Counted from the stretch's first letter, positions 14,378-23,364 are shown. The stretch: 23,430 nucleotides of DNA from Muribaculaceae bacterium (GCA_016287065.1 JAEEVB010000004.1:1-23430), one strand, 5' to 3'. Notes: generated by a model from the letters alone, not told the origin. Made by a program: numbers and translations.

Positions 14378-15007
14378 TTAGAGGAGGCCTTGCTCGACGC
14401 GGACGCAGATGCGCTCGATGAGTGCGTCGTTCTTGTCCTTTTGAGGGCGGTACTCAGCCTTGAGATTGACGCCGAAGAAGCGTCCGAAGGTCTGCCAGAA
14501 TCCAGCGCGGAAGGTGCCCATGAATGCCTTGACGATGTTGTAGGAATTCTGGTTGGTCTCGCGGTTGACGAGTTTAATCATGATTTTTCCCTGATTCTTG
14601 GTGAACTTCTTCATGATGGGCTTATACTGTGCATAGAGTTGCTTCTCAAACTTCTTGAGATAGGCGTCTTTCTCCTTCTTGGTGTCGAAGGTTTGGAGGT
14701 ACTCGTAGGTTTCCTGTAGGGTGCGGTTGATGAGTTTGGCGTAGGGCAGTGTCTTCTTCACGTCGCGCACGGTTTTCCAGTAGAATTCCTCGTCTTTCTT
14801 GTTGCGGAAGCGCTCGTTGGGATAGACGATGATAGGATTCATCACAATCCACATGGTGGTGTCGCCGGTGAGCGGGTCGATGTCGTGATACATGCCATGA
14901 TAGACGCTCCTGATGGGCGAGAGTTCGCGCTCGTCGATCACCGTCTCCTGGCCCAATGCCGGCAAACATACCAAGGCCAATAATATGCCCACTATCCAGT
15001 GCTTCAT
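14378..15007 (-). CDS. Secreted DUF4294 family protein
   Basis: This 209-residue protein starts at the ATG at 15007; an extension to TTG at 15034 would run into the promoter. The N-terminus MKHWIVGILLALVCLPALGQ is a signal peptide. The mature part contains VYPNERFRNKKDEEFYWKTV and DVKKTLPYAK, a pattern I associate with DUF4294 (PF14127), a Bacteroidetes family of unknown function. The middle is lysine-rich and helical (about 100-150), and the C-terminal half has FMGTFRAGFWQTFGRFFGVNLK. There are no catalytic motifs I can name. The protein is probably periplasmic or envelope-associated. It is separated from the outer-membrane gene by 120 bp with its own -7 box, so co-transcription is not required. 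Confidence 0.8.
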   Translation of the reverse strand: MKHWIVGILLALVCLPALGQETVIDERELSPIRSVYHGMYHDIDPLTGDTTMWIVMNPIIVYPNERFRNKKDEEFYWKTVRDVKKTLPYAKLINRTLQETYEYLQTFDTKKEKDAYLKKFEKQLYAQYKPIMKKFTKNQGKIMIKLVNRETNQNSYNIVKAFMGTFRAGFWQTFGRFFGVNLKAEYRPQKDKNDALIERICVRVEQGLL

Positions 15008-15031
15008 CGCCTGTTGTTCATTTTTATGCGA

Positions 15032-15039
15032 CAAAAGTA
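15032..15039 (-). promoter_or_regulatory. -7 box of the DUF4294 gene
   Basis: The minus strand reads TACTTTTG, matching TAnnTTTG, with a predicted leader of about 18 nt to the ATG at 15007. There is no convincing -33 box. Confidence 0.4.
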
Positions 15040-15127
15040 GAGTAAACTTTTCAAAAAGAGTATTAAATGTGTATTAATTGTGCTTAAAAATGCCTTTTTA
15101 TCAGCCATTTTTATGACATAGGAGCCT

Positions 15128-15862
15128 TTAGAAGCCGAGCGACTGGAGCAACCCCAGATAGCTAACGGTAGCACCCACCAGGCAGCCGCGGGTAGATGGC
15201 ACGCTCTTGCTGTGCTTGAGCCCTGCGACGAAGGGCGTGATGCGAATGGACGAGGTGAAGCGCTTGCTGCCGTTTCCCAGGAAGGGCTTGTCGGTGATGG
15301 TGGTGTGCAGGCGTATGTCGAAGTCGATGGAGGCTATCCAGCTGGTGTGGCTGAATCGCGCCTTATCGACGCCCGTCACGCGGAACTGGTCTTCGTTGTT
15401 GTCGTCCTTGCTCCACTCGAGGTTGTTCACATCCCAGCTGTAGCGCGACATGACGAAACCCACATTGGGCGTGACCGACAGTCGATGCCCGTGATAGATG
15501 CGGTAGCCGGCCTGCACACTCCACAGCAGCAGTGAGGCGTCGGCGTGGGAATTATCTTGAGCGGGGAAGCCGTTGTCGTCGTAACTGGCAAAGATGTTGC
15601 GGTTCTTGAACGAGGGTTGGCCGTAGGCCACGTCGGTCTTGAGCCTGAAATTCTGGTAAGCCCCGGTGAGACCTATCTGGAACACGGCGCTACCCTTGAA
15701 GTTATTGGCCACACTGCCTGTGGGGAAGGCAGCTCCCACACCGCCATACACGCCATAGGTGAAGTCGCTAGGGGTGGCGTTGTTGTCATTATTCTGGGCT
15801 TGCGTGGGCATTGCCGCTAAGGCGAGAAAGCACACGCAAAGCAGTTTGTTGATTGTTTTCAT
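15128..15862 (-). CDS. Outer-membrane beta-barrel protein
   Basis: This 244-residue protein has a signal peptide (MKTINKLLCVCFLALAAMPTQAQ, cleavage after about residue 23) and then a series of alternating amphipathic strands with aromatic girdles. Examples are FTYGVYGGVGAAFPTG, AVFQIGLTGAYQNFRLKTDVAYG, LLWSVQAGYRIYHGHRLSVTPNVGFVMSRY and SSIRITPFVAGL. This fits an 8-to-10-strand barrel of the outer membrane protein beta-barrel (OMP_b-brl/PorT-like) type. The final residues, LLQSLGF, end in Phe as expected for insertion by the BAM machinery. The function could be structural or transport; no specific ligand can be inferred. It has its own TAACTTTG -7 box about 26 bp upstream of the ATG. Confidence 0.8.
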   Translation of the reverse strand: MKTINKLLCVCFLALAAMPTQAQNNDNNATPSDFTYGVYGGVGAAFPTGSVANNFKGSAVFQIGLTGAYQNFRLKTDVAYGQPSFKNRNIFASYDDNGFPAQDNSHADASLLLWSVQAGYRIYHGHRLSVTPNVGFVMSRYSWDVNNLEWSKDDNNEDQFRVTGVDKARFSHTSWIASIDFDIRLHTTITDKPFLGNGSKRFTSSIRITPFVAGLKHSKSVPSTRGCLVGATVSYLGLLQSLGF

Positions 15863-15887
15863 TTTTTTTGTAGAACATTTAGCGAGG

Positions 15888-15895
15888 CAAAGTTA
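15888..15895 (-). promoter_or_regulatory. -7 box of the outer-membrane protein gene
   Basis: The minus strand reads TAACTTTG, identical to the metG -7 box. The gap 15863-16089 is AT-rich and contains only the divergent promoters of this gene and the large plus-strand gene. Confidence 0.45.
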
Positions 15896-16015
15896 CGCAT
15901 TAATTGGGAAATTACTGTGTTGCGATACCAGTTTTCGCAAAAGTGATTTGTTGTTTTTTGTAGTAAATTGGTAGAGATTTCTTGCGATAGTGTTTTTATT
16001 TTCATTTTTTTTCAT

Positions 16016-16023
16016 TAATTTTG
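16016..16023 (+). promoter_or_regulatory. -7 box of the large multidomain gene
   Basis: TAATTTTG matches TAnnTTTG. The region upstream is T-rich without a clear TTTG at 19-21 bp. The predicted leader is about 60 nt, ending in an A-rich stretch before the ATG at 16090. Confidence 0.45.
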
Positions 16024-16089
16024 CCACATACTATGCACTTAACTCTTATTTTATTCACTTAATTTATTAACATTTAAACCAACAAGTTT

Positions 16090-19000
16090 ATGAAGAAACT
16101 ACTAACATTTTTCACGTTGCTCACGCTCTTCTTCATTGTGGGAAGGGCTGAAACGGTGACGTATAGTATGACACCAGATACTGCAAGTACTGGTTTAGAT
16201 AATACTTCCTACATCACCACGATGACTCCATTCACCATTAATGGGGTGAGTTGGAAGATGAACCAATGGAATCCCACTACTCTTCAAGTAAGGACAAATC
16301 AGTCTAGTGCTGCAAGTGAATTCAGATTCTACAATACCAGTGCATTTCCTGGCAAAATCACAAAAGTTGTCATTACTTTCAAGGCTTTAACTGTAAGTGA
16401 TGCTTCTAAATTAATGTTTTTAGGAGGAACATCTGAAGTTACAGCAATCACTGGCGGTACTGCAGGAACATGGGATGCCAATAACTTGACATTAACATGG
16501 ATACCTGCCGCTAATACAGATTTTACTTACTTTGCATTCTATCAGAATGGGAAAGCCGCATCTGGAACCAATTATTTAGCCGAAGCTGATGCTATAGTTG
16601 TCACTTATGAGACTTCCTATACTCCCATCCCGAAGCTCTATTTGGCAGGTACGTTCAACAACTGGGACACAACAGCCGATGAGATGACGCTGGGCGCTGA
16701 TGGCAAGTACACCATCACAATGGCGCTTCCAGCTGAAGGTCGCGTGAAGTTTGTTGATGACAACGAACACTGGTATGGTGCTCCCGCTGCAGCTGGCACT
16801 TACTACTGGCTGACTCAGAACCAGGTGGGCGAGACCATCACCATAGGAACAGGCAGTGGTTATGAAGACATCTACTTCCCGGTGGCTGGAGAATGGACCT
16901 TTAGCGTTGACCTTGAAAATGAAGAGGTGATAATCACTGGTGATTGGCCAGGCACTTACGAGACGGTGACCATTCCTTATGAGGAAACGCTCGTCAGCAG
17001 CCAAGGTAAGTTCAAGATTGAGAACGTTTCTTTGGGTGGCCTTACTGCTGTGTGGAAAACAAGTAGCTATGGTATGACAGCCAATGGCAACAACTGTACA
17101 AGCGATGTTGAGAGCTGGTTTGTGAGCCCACTTATCGATGCCAGCGAGGTAACTGGTGTAAACCTCACCTTCGATGAGCAGTTGAGATACTTTGCCGACC
17201 AAGATGATGCTGACGCCGAGGCTACTCTTTGGGTGCGTGAAGGTGCTAATGGCACTTGGACGCAGGTTACTATTCCTACTCACACCCTTGTTAATAGCAA
17301 TGATTTCCACAATGCGGGTGACATTGACATGAGTGCATACGCAGGCAAGGTGTTCCAGCTTGGCTTCAAGTATATGGCCGACACCATTAGCCCAGGACGT
17401 TGGGAGCTCAAGAACCTGAACGTGACCGCTGCCGCAGTTGTGAATCCCACTGCAGCTACTGTAGCTGCAATCAAGGCTCTCGAAGATTCAACCACCTTCG
17501 ACTTCACTGGCACCAATCTGGTGGTAACTGCACAGAAGGGTAGCAACCTGTATGCATACGACGCTACAGGTGGTGTTCTCATCTATGGCAGTGTGGGTCA
17601 GACTTACAAGAAGGGTCAGATTATTCCTGCAGGCTTCACTGGTAAAAAAGTTATGTTCCACGGAGCACCTCAAATTATTGAACTCAGTGGTTTCCAGGCA
17701 GCAACCGATAGCGTGGAAGTTCCTGTTAAGGAATTTGCTGCGGCCGACTTCACACTTGATAACTTCGGTATTTATGGCGTGGTGCGTGGTGCAACCGTGA
17801 ATGGTAACCAGATTACTTTCGGTGACAAGAACTATGCCACTTACACTACTTTTGCTACTGTTCCTGGTAACACAAGTGGCAAGACCTATGATGTGTATGG
17901 CATTATGAGCTGGCGCGATAGTGTGCAGTTCCTGCCCACAGAGTACGTTGAACTTAACCCTGAAACTCCTGTTCCCGGCGACCAATACGAACTGGTGACG
18001 AGTGCCAGCCAGATTGCTGCCGGCAAAGAGTATGTGCTTGTTTATAGTAGTGATGCCAAGACGGCTGCTATGGCTAACGCCAGTGGAACCATCCGCACAG
18101 CTGCCTTTATGGGTGAAAGAGAATTCACTCTTGCTGACGGCGTGGTGACACTCATGTCTACTACTTCGGTAACTCCATTTACGCTTGAGGCTTCAGAGAC
18201 AGAAGGTACATTCTTCAACATCAAGATTGATGGAGACAAGTATCTGAGTTGGTCAAGTGGCAATAGTGTTGTAACAGGCGATACCAAGGGCGATGTGACA
18301 GTAGCACTTAATGACGATGGCAATGCTGTGATCAAGTATAATGTTACCGAAGAACGCTATCTGCAGTTCAACGCTACCGCTGGCCAAGAACGCTTCTGCT
18401 TCTACAAGGGCACTCAACAGTATCCTCAACTCTATGTGAAGATTGAGCCCGTTACCAATCATGCTGAACCTGTGATCACAGTTCATCCCGAGAAGGATAC
18501 ATACTTTGTAGGTGAAGAGGTTACTGTAATCTTCTCCAGCGAAGAGACTGGCGTGAACATTGGCTATGACATTGAGAATTCTGAGACCTTCCCCACGAGC
18601 TATCATCCTATCACTAATGGCGACAGCATTACTGTAACCGCTGATGAGCCCAAGACTGTGACTGTGCGTGCATTTGCATATGGCTACGAAGAGGGCGATG
18701 TGCTGGGCAACAGCGAAGTTGTGACTAAGGAAATCGTCTTCGTTGCTGCACCTACAGCCGGTGACAGCTATGAGCTTGTGACTGACGAATCTCAGATTGT
18801 TGCCGGCGGCGAGTATGTGCTGGCTAACACAAATGGGGATGTAACAGCTGCTATGGCTGGCGATGAACCAAACCACAACTACCGCATGAGTGCTACTAAT
18901 GGTCCTACTGAGTTCACAGTTGACAAAGATGTAATCACACTGATGAGCACCACCACTGTGACTCCGTTCGTCCTTGAGACAGCCGATACCGAAGGCTTCT

Positions 19001-19428
19001 TCAATATCAAGATTGATGGAGACAAGTATCTGTATTGGGGTGGTGGCAATTATGTTTACACTGACACAATCAAGGGCGAAGTGTCAATCACTCTTGATAA
19101 GGGCGATGCAGTGATTAAGTACAATGTTAAGACAGAAGATCGCTATCTGCAGTACAATGCAAACGCACCTCGTTTCGCATTCTATAAGAATACTCAGAAG
19201 AACGCTAAGCTCTATGTGAAGGTGGCTGCTCCTGCAGTCAAACTGGGTGACGCCAACTGCGATGAAAAGGTCGACGTGAACGACGTGACTACCACTATCA
19301 ACTACATCTTGAAGAAGAACCCCGATCCGTTCAGCTTCGACAATGCTAACGTGAACAATGACGATAAAGTCGATGTAATGGATGTGACGCTCATCATCGA
19401 CATAATTCTGCATCCCAATAACTATTGA
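16090..19428 (+). CDS. Large secreted multidomain protein with SusE/F-like, DUF5689-like, duplicated beta modules and dockerin-like C-terminus
   Basis: This 1112-residue protein has a signal peptide (residues 1-20). Domains in order: an N-terminal beta domain (about 21-175); a SusE/SusF-like carbohydrate-binding module (about 181-285, starting KLYLAGTFNNWD); a cleaved-adhesin/choice-of-anchor-J-like jelly roll (about 293-448, WFVSPLIDASEV); a DUF5689/OB-like domain (about 454-622); module A (630-788, DQYELVTSASQIAAGKEYVL); a chitobiase C-terminal-like Ig domain (792-886); module B (891-1047), a diverged duplicate of A; and a dockerin-like pair of EF-hands (1052-1112; D1054-x-N1056-x-D1058 and N1087-x-N1089-x-D1091). 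There is no catalytic domain. It is likely a surface or extracellular glycan-binding or adhesive protein, with the dockerin-like tail perhaps binding calcium or a partner. No T9SS sorting domain and no SusC/D pair are present nearby. Confidence 0.85.
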   Translation: MKKLLTFFTLLTLFFIVGRAETVTYSMTPDTASTGLDNTSYITTMTPFTINGVSWKMNQWNPTTLQVRTNQSSAASEFRFYNTSAFPGKITKVVITFKALTVSDASKLMFLGGTSEVTAITGGTAGTWDANNLTLTWIPAANTDFTYFAFYQNGKAASGTNYLAEADAIVVTYETSYTPIPKLYLAGTFNNWDTTADEMTLGADGKYTITMALPAEGRVKFVDDNEHWYGAPAAAGTYYWLTQNQVGETITIGTGSGYEDIYFPVAGEWTFSVDLENEEVIITGDWPGTYETVTIPYEETLVSSQGKFKIENVSLGGLTAVWKTSSYGMTANGNNCTSDVESWFVSPLIDASEVTGVNLTFDEQLRYFADQDDADAEATLWVREGANGTWTQVTIPTHTLVNSNDFHNAGDIDMSAYAGKVFQLGFKYMADTISPGRWELKNLNVTAAAVVNPTAATVAAIKALEDSTTFDFTGTNLVVTAQKGSNLYAYDATGGVLIYGSVGQTYKKGQIIPAGFTGKKVMFHGAPQIIELSGFQAATDSVEVPVKEFAAADFTLDNFGIYGVVRGATVNGNQITFGDKNYATYTTFATVPGNTSGKTYDVYGIMSWRDSVQFLPTEYVELNPETPVPGDQYELVTSASQIAAGKEYVLVYSSDAKTAAMANASGTIRTAAFMGEREFTLADGVVTLMSTTSVTPFTLEASETEGTFFNIKIDGDKYLSWSSGNSVVTGDTKGDVTVALNDDGNAVIKYNVTEERYLQFNATAGQERFCFYKGTQQYPQLYVKIEPVTNHAEPVITVHPEKDTYFVGEEVTVIFSSEETGVNIGYDIENSETFPTSYHPITNGDSITVTADEPKTVTVRAFAYGYEEGDVLGNSEVVTKEIVFVAAPTAGDSYELVTDESQIVAGGEYVLANTNGDVTAAMAGDEPNHNYRMSATNGPTEFTVDKDVITLMSTTTVTPFVLETADTEGFFNIKIDGDKYLYWGGGNYVYTDTIKGEVSITLDKGDAVIKYNVKTEDRYLQYNANAPRFAFYKNTQKNAKLYVKVAAPAVKLGDANCDEKVDVNDVTTTINYILKKNPDPFSFDNANVNNDDKVDVMDVTLIIDIILHPNNY
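17977..19230 (+). repeat. Internal duplication in the large secreted protein (modules A and B)
   Basis: Coding segments 17977-18453 and 18760-19230 encode homologous modules of about 157-159 residues. Shared landmarks are YELVT, AAGKEYVL/VAGGEYVL, VTLMSTTSVTPF/ITLMSTTTVTPF, FFNIKIDGDKYL, AVIKYNV and LYVK. DNA identity is highest around FFNIKIDGDKYL. An Ig-like module separates them. Confidence 0.85.
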
Positions 19429-19503
19429 TACTGCATCTCGTTGCGGCAGCCAACCATTTCTTTGTTACATTCTTAATTCAGGTTGCTGCAACACGATGAA
19501 ACA

Positions 19504-19547
19504 ATAACAAAGGGAGCCAGCCCAAGTGGTTGGCTCCCTTTTGTTAT
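19504..19547 (+). terminator. Strong intrinsic terminator of the large secreted protein gene
   Basis: The arms ATAACAAAGGGAGCCA (19504-19519) and TGGCTCCCTTTTGTTAT (19531-19547) pair almost perfectly, with one extra T in the right arm, and carry a CCCTTTTGTT tail. The A-rich left side also makes it usable from the minus strand, so it may terminate read-through from the convergent symporter gene. Confidence 0.85.
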
Positions 19548-19561
19548 GTGTGCTGCTTTGC

Positions 19562-19805
19562 AGGAGGTTTAGAGTTGAGGGTTAGAGTTTAGAGTTTAGG
19601 GTTGAGGGTTTAGGGTTGAGGGTTAGGGTTTGACGGAGGTTGGGTCGAGTGGTGCTGCCTGACGGCACCGCACACCAGCCTTACGGCTGACATGTGCTGC
19701 ACCATCTCCCCGAGCACTTCGTGGTTCGCTGATCGCACACCAGCCTTTGGCTGACTCATGCTGCTCACTCCGTCGAGCTGGCGGTTAGGGTTTTGGGTTT
19801 GGGGT
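19562..19805. repeat. TTAGGGTT-type low-complexity tracts flanking two REP-like hairpin units
   Basis: This accounts for the 356-bp gene-free gap 19429-19784. Tracts of GAGGGTTTAGGGTT-type sequence lie at 19562-19630 and 19783-19805. Between them two related units occur: CGCACACCAGCC-TTAC-GGCTGACA (from about 19669) and CGCACACCAGCC-TTT-GGCTGACT (from about 19734), each with an AGCC/GGCT hairpin followed by GTGCTGC or ATGCTGC. The first is preceded by GGCACCGCACACC, also found at 9818-9830. No gene is visible. Confidence 0.75.
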
Positions 19806-21182
19806 TGATGGGTTGTTGAAGTAGGATTTCATGAGGCGCTTGACACGGGGCGCGAGCAAGATGAGCGCGGTCATGGTACAGCAAGCCATGAGGAAGAAAG
19901 CGATGTCCATAAAGCCTACAACGACCTTGAGCGGTACGACGGCTGCCACCAAAATCATAATCAAGTAATAGTAGTTATAGTACTTAGCATTCTGGGCGCC
20001 AAAAAGGAAGTTGGTGCACTTCAAGCCGTAGTAGCTATAGGTGAACATGGTGGAAAAAGCGAAGAAGAAGACGATGGTCATGAGCAGCAGGTGACCGATG
20101 TTGGGTATGAGCTGCTGCCATGCTCCGAGGGCTATTGACAGGCCCTTGGGGTCGTTGCCCACGCCAATGTAGTTGCCGGCAATGATGATGGGAATGGCGG
20201 TGAGGGTGCATACCAGGCCCGAGTCGATGGCAGGGCCGAGCATGGCGATGAGTCCCTCGCGAATGGGGTCGGTGTTCTTGCTGGCTCCGTGCATCATGGA
20301 GGCGGTACCGACACCAGCCTCGTTGACGTAGGCAGCGCGTCGTGCACCAATGAGTGCGACGTAGGCCAGTCCTCCCAATCCTGCATCGAGCGAGAACGCC
20401 CCTTCGAAAATCGAAGCGAACACTCCGGGAACAGCCTTGTAGTTCAGGGCCATGATAACCAGTACCATGATGAGGTAGAGCGCCACCATGAGGGGCACAA
20501 TTTTAGAGGCTATGGATGCAATGCGCTTGATGCCCTTGAGAATCACGGCAGCAACGATGGCTACCATGATGAGGCCCATGATGAACCTCAGGGTTACGGT
20601 GTTGTCGATGCCCATGGGGGTGGTGATGACGGTGGTGACCGACTCTACCAGCTGGTTGGCCTGCCACACGCACAGGGTGCCCACCAGACCAAAGATGGCA
20701 AAAGCCTTGGCCAGCGGTTTCCATTTCTCGCCGAGACCTTGGGTGATGGTATACATGGGTCCGCCCTGCACTTCGCCGGCAGTGTCGCGGCCCTTGTACA
20801 TAATAGACAGAGAACCCTCGAAGAACTTGGTGCTCATGCCCACCAGGGCACTCACCCACATCCAGAACACCACGCCGGGATTGCCGTTACCCACCGTGAG
20901 GGCCACCGCCACACCGGCAATGTTGCCCATGCCCACAGTGGCAGCAATGGCGCTGAGCAAGGCCTGTACCGAGCTTATCTGGCCCGACTGCTTTCCCTGG
21001 TCGCCCGCCTGCTTGTTGCGCAAGGCTCGCATGGCCCAGGGCAGACGCCTGATGGAAACAGCACCAGAGTAGGTGAAAAGGAAGAGTCCGCCACCTATGA
21101 GCAGTAAAAATTCAGGATAGCCGCAGATGAAGTCGGCAACTGCAATGATGGCGTTAGAGATGGTGTCGAAAAAGTTCTCCAT
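19785..21182 (-). CDS. AGCS-family sodium:amino-acid (alanine/glycine) symporter
   Basis: This 465-residue protein starts at the ATG at 21182 (MENFFDTISNAIIAV); the frame stays open upstream but overlaps the preceding gene and lacks family similarity there. It has about ten to eleven transmembrane segments. Family marks include GGGLFLFTYSGAVSIRRL near the N-terminus, TVGMGNIAGVAVAL (sodium and substrate site), FWMWVSALVGMSTKFFEGSL, QGGPMYTITQGLG and YVNEAGVGTASMMHGASKN, the AGCS hallmark. It carries alanine or glycine into the cell with sodium. It follows the lipoprotein gene by 43 nt with no promoter in the gap, so the two are probably co-transcribed, though a functional link is not evident. 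Its stop lies within the TTGGGTTT-type repeat tract. Confidence 0.93.
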   Translation of the reverse strand: MENFFDTISNAIIAVADFICGYPEFLLLIGGGLFLFTYSGAVSIRRLPWAMRALRNKQAGDQGKQSGQISSVQALLSAIAATVGMGNIAGVAVALTVGNGNPGVVFWMWVSALVGMSTKFFEGSLSIMYKGRDTAGEVQGGPMYTITQGLGEKWKPLAKAFAIFGLVGTLCVWQANQLVESVTTVITTPMGIDNTVTLRFIMGLIMVAIVAAVILKGIKRIASIASKIVPLMVALYLIMVLVIMALNYKAVPGVFASIFEGAFSLDAGLGGLAYVALIGARRAAYVNEAGVGTASMMHGASKNTDPIREGLIAMLGPAIDSGLVCTLTAIPIIIAGNYIGVGNDPKGLSIALGAWQQLIPNIGHLLLMTIVFFFAFSTMFTYSYYGLKCTNFLFGAQNAKYYNYYYLIMILVAAVVPLKVVVGFMDIAFFLMACCTMTALILLAPRVKRLMKSYFNNPSTPNPKP

Positions 21183-21225
21183 AATATAATTATAGTTTTT
21201 TACCCGAATTGGGGTTGATGTTACG

Positions 21226-23337
21226 TTATCTTGAGATTGACCTGCCTCCGCGTGGCGTATTTCGGCCAGACTTGGAGTCTTGATAGTCGCGATACTTGTT
21301 GCCACTGTAGGCTCCCGAACCAAAGCCGGCGGAGTTGAACTCGTCGTCTTCCTCGTCTTCCTCACCGTTGGTTTTGGTCTTCTTCTCGAGCAGGTCTTTC
21401 TTGCGCTCGGGCTTGTTCTTCAGGATGGGTTCGGGTTTCTGGAGGTTGAGCGGTGCCTCATAGATGTTCCATGTCTCCTCGTTGGTCCAGTTTCTCCTGA
21501 CGCGCAGTTTGCGTGCAAAGGGGTAGTAATATACCTCTTCGGGTTGCAGATGCTGCTCGTAGTTGCCTGGATCCCAAATGTCGTTGAGGTTGGCGTCCTT
21601 GACGAGTCGCGCATAGTAGTCGCCGGGCAGCAGATTGGTAAACTCGACGCTGCCGTTCTTCACCTTGAGGTGCCGTACAGGATTGTCGCGGCTGTCGAGA
21701 AGTTCGACAAATGCACTGTCGCCCGAGTTCACGTGGAGCTGAATCTGTCCGTATTCTTCGAGCGACTTCACCTTGAATGTGAAGCCTGTGGAATCGTTGA
21801 CGAGACCATAAATGGAGGTGAAAGCGGCCGAGTCGGTAGTGAGCCGATAATTGCGTTCGGGCTGTACCGGCATCTTGAAGTAGTAGCGTTTGATGTCGGT
21901 CTCGCTCACCTTGACGATGGGTACGCTGGTGATGCGCGTCCACGAACTGTCGGGTTCCATGATTTCGAGCCTGATCTGGTTCATGTTGATTGACCTGATG
22001 GGGGTATCGAACTTGAAACCTATGGAGTCGGTGACGTCGAGCGTGCCGTTCTTGAAGACGTCGAACTTGAGAGGCGTGTGCTTGGGGGCGAGCTTTTCGC
22101 TGATGGCTTCGATGTCGTAGTTCACGTCGGTCACGTCCTTGCCTTCGGCGAGCAACTTGTCGCGACGCTCAATGAGTTTTTCCAGGTCTTTTTTCCAGTT
22201 TTCCCGGTCCTTCTTTTCCTGGGCGGCCTGTTTGAGTTCAGAGTTGGTGGTTCGGGCGTTGAGCTTGATGGTGTCGGTTGTCGTCACCAGATTGCCCAGG
22301 CTGTCGGGCTTGAGGTACTGGAACTGGGCCGTGATGGAGTCGGACTTGATGAGGGTGGAGTCGGTAATCCAGTAGAAGATGGAGTCGTTGGTCTCGTTTC
22401 GCTCCAGGGTGTACCATTCCTGCTCGTGGGTAGCCGGCTTGATGATGTTGAGTTGAGGCAACTCGTTAGGAGCCGAGAACTGCACGAAAATCTTGTTGCG
22501 AGCTTGCCGCTCGACCTTCTTGAGATAGAGGGTCTTGTACTGCTCGTTGAAGACGGGCAGATAGACTGCATTGGGCAGATACTCCCAGTGGGTGCCCGTG
22601 ACGATGGTGTCGACGCGGTGGTCGAAGGTGAAGGTGGTGTCCTGCGAAGAGAACTCCTGCACCGAGGGCACAATGACCTGGTCGATAAAGGCATAATCCT
22701 CGGTGCGCGCCATCTTGTAGTCGCCGTCCATGTCGTTGAGGGCGAAGATGTGGTAGCTGCCCGGTTTCACGCCCCTGAGGGTGAACTCGCCCTTGTCGTT
22801 GGTGCGGCTGATGCGCTCGAAGGGCAGGGTGGTGAATGCCGAGTCGTTGAGGTTGCTGTGTATGCCCACGAGTATGTGCTGCATGGGCTCGAGGTCTTTG
22901 GCTTGCAGTGCAATGCCTGAAATCTGCAGGGTGTCGATGACATCGCCGGTAGAGAACGAGAAGGCAAAGTTGTCGAGACGGTTCCCCTCGTTGTTGTCTT
23001 CGATGGCATCGCTGAAGTCGATGGTGTAGGTGGTGTTGGGCAGTAGTTCATCGCGAAACTCCACCACAATCTTCTTGCCCAGGTTCTTGATGGCGGGTTG
23101 CTCTTTTTGTGCGGGCGATATGACGACATTCTTTTGCTGGTCGCGAATCTGGACGATTTCGTCGAAATTGATTTCTACCTTGTTGCCCTTGAAATTCACC
23201 GCATTGATTTCGGGCGAAGTCTTGAGGATGCGTGGGGGTGTGTAGTCACGCGGTCCGCCCTCGGGTGCGCCGATGTTGGCGCAGGCAGCGAGCAGCAGGC
23301 AAACGAACAGTAGATATATGTATTTATGAATAGTCAT
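21226..23337 (-). CDS. Ig-like domain lipoprotein conserved in Bacteroidetes
   Basis: This 703-residue protein has a lipoprotein signal with lipobox LAAC (Cys19 is the lipidated residue), followed by NIGAPEGGPRDYTPP, a motif typical of a Bacteroidetes lipoprotein family with an N-terminal Big_5 Ig-like domain (about 33-132, ending FAFSFSTGD). Residues about 140-235 look like a carboxypeptidase-regulatory-like beta sandwich (GEFTLRGVKPGSYHIFALND). The middle (about 375-425) is a charged coiled-coil-like helix. Another GDYYARLVKDANLNDIWDPG sandwich lies near 575-600. The C-terminus is low-complexity with Lys/Glu and Gly/Ser/Arg runs. It is anchored in a membrane, probably the outer membrane facing the periplasm or surface. 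No enzymatic role is visible. Confidence 0.85.
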   Translation of the reverse strand: MTIHKYIYLLFVCLLLAACANIGAPEGGPRDYTPPRILKTSPEINAVNFKGNKVEINFDEIVQIRDQQKNVVISPAQKEQPAIKNLGKKIVVEFRDELLPNTTYTIDFSDAIEDNNEGNRLDNFAFSFSTGDVIDTLQISGIALQAKDLEPMQHILVGIHSNLNDSAFTTLPFERISRTNDKGEFTLRGVKPGSYHIFALNDMDGDYKMARTEDYAFIDQVIVPSVQEFSSQDTTFTFDHRVDTIVTGTHWEYLPNAVYLPVFNEQYKTLYLKKVERQARNKIFVQFSAPNELPQLNIIKPATHEQEWYTLERNETNDSIFYWITDSTLIKSDSITAQFQYLKPDSLGNLVTTTDTIKLNARTTNSELKQAAQEKKDRENWKKDLEKLIERRDKLLAEGKDVTDVNYDIEAISEKLAPKHTPLKFDVFKNGTLDVTDSIGFKFDTPIRSINMNQIRLEIMEPDSSWTRITSVPIVKVSETDIKRYYFKMPVQPERNYRLTTDSAAFTSIYGLVNDSTGFTFKVKSLEEYGQIQLHVNSGDSAFVELLDSRDNPVRHLKVKNGSVEFTNLLPGDYYARLVKDANLNDIWDPGNYEQHLQPEEVYYYPFARKLRVRRNWTNEETWNIYEAPLNLQKPEPILKNKPERKKDLLEKKTKTNGEEDEEDDEFNSAGFGSGAYSGNKYRDYQDSKSGRNTPRGGRSISR

Positions 23338-23364
23338 AAAAACTTGTCAGATGGAAAAACAGTG

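Noticed and set aside
16576..17310. Long antisense frames inside the large secreted protein gene
   Set aside because: No family features, no promoter or leader, and the sense frame encodes clear domains throughout.
19562..19630. TTAGGGTT tracts as telomere or replication origin
   Set aside because: Only the motif resembles telomeric DNA; the tract is degenerate, internal to the sequence and sits in a gap between convergent genes, with no DnaA boxes or origin genes.
21183..21365. N-terminal extension of the symporter to 526 residues
   Set aside because: The extension overlaps the preceding lipoprotein gene, lacks a proper ATG start and does not resemble AGCS proteins, which begin near MENFFDTISNAI.
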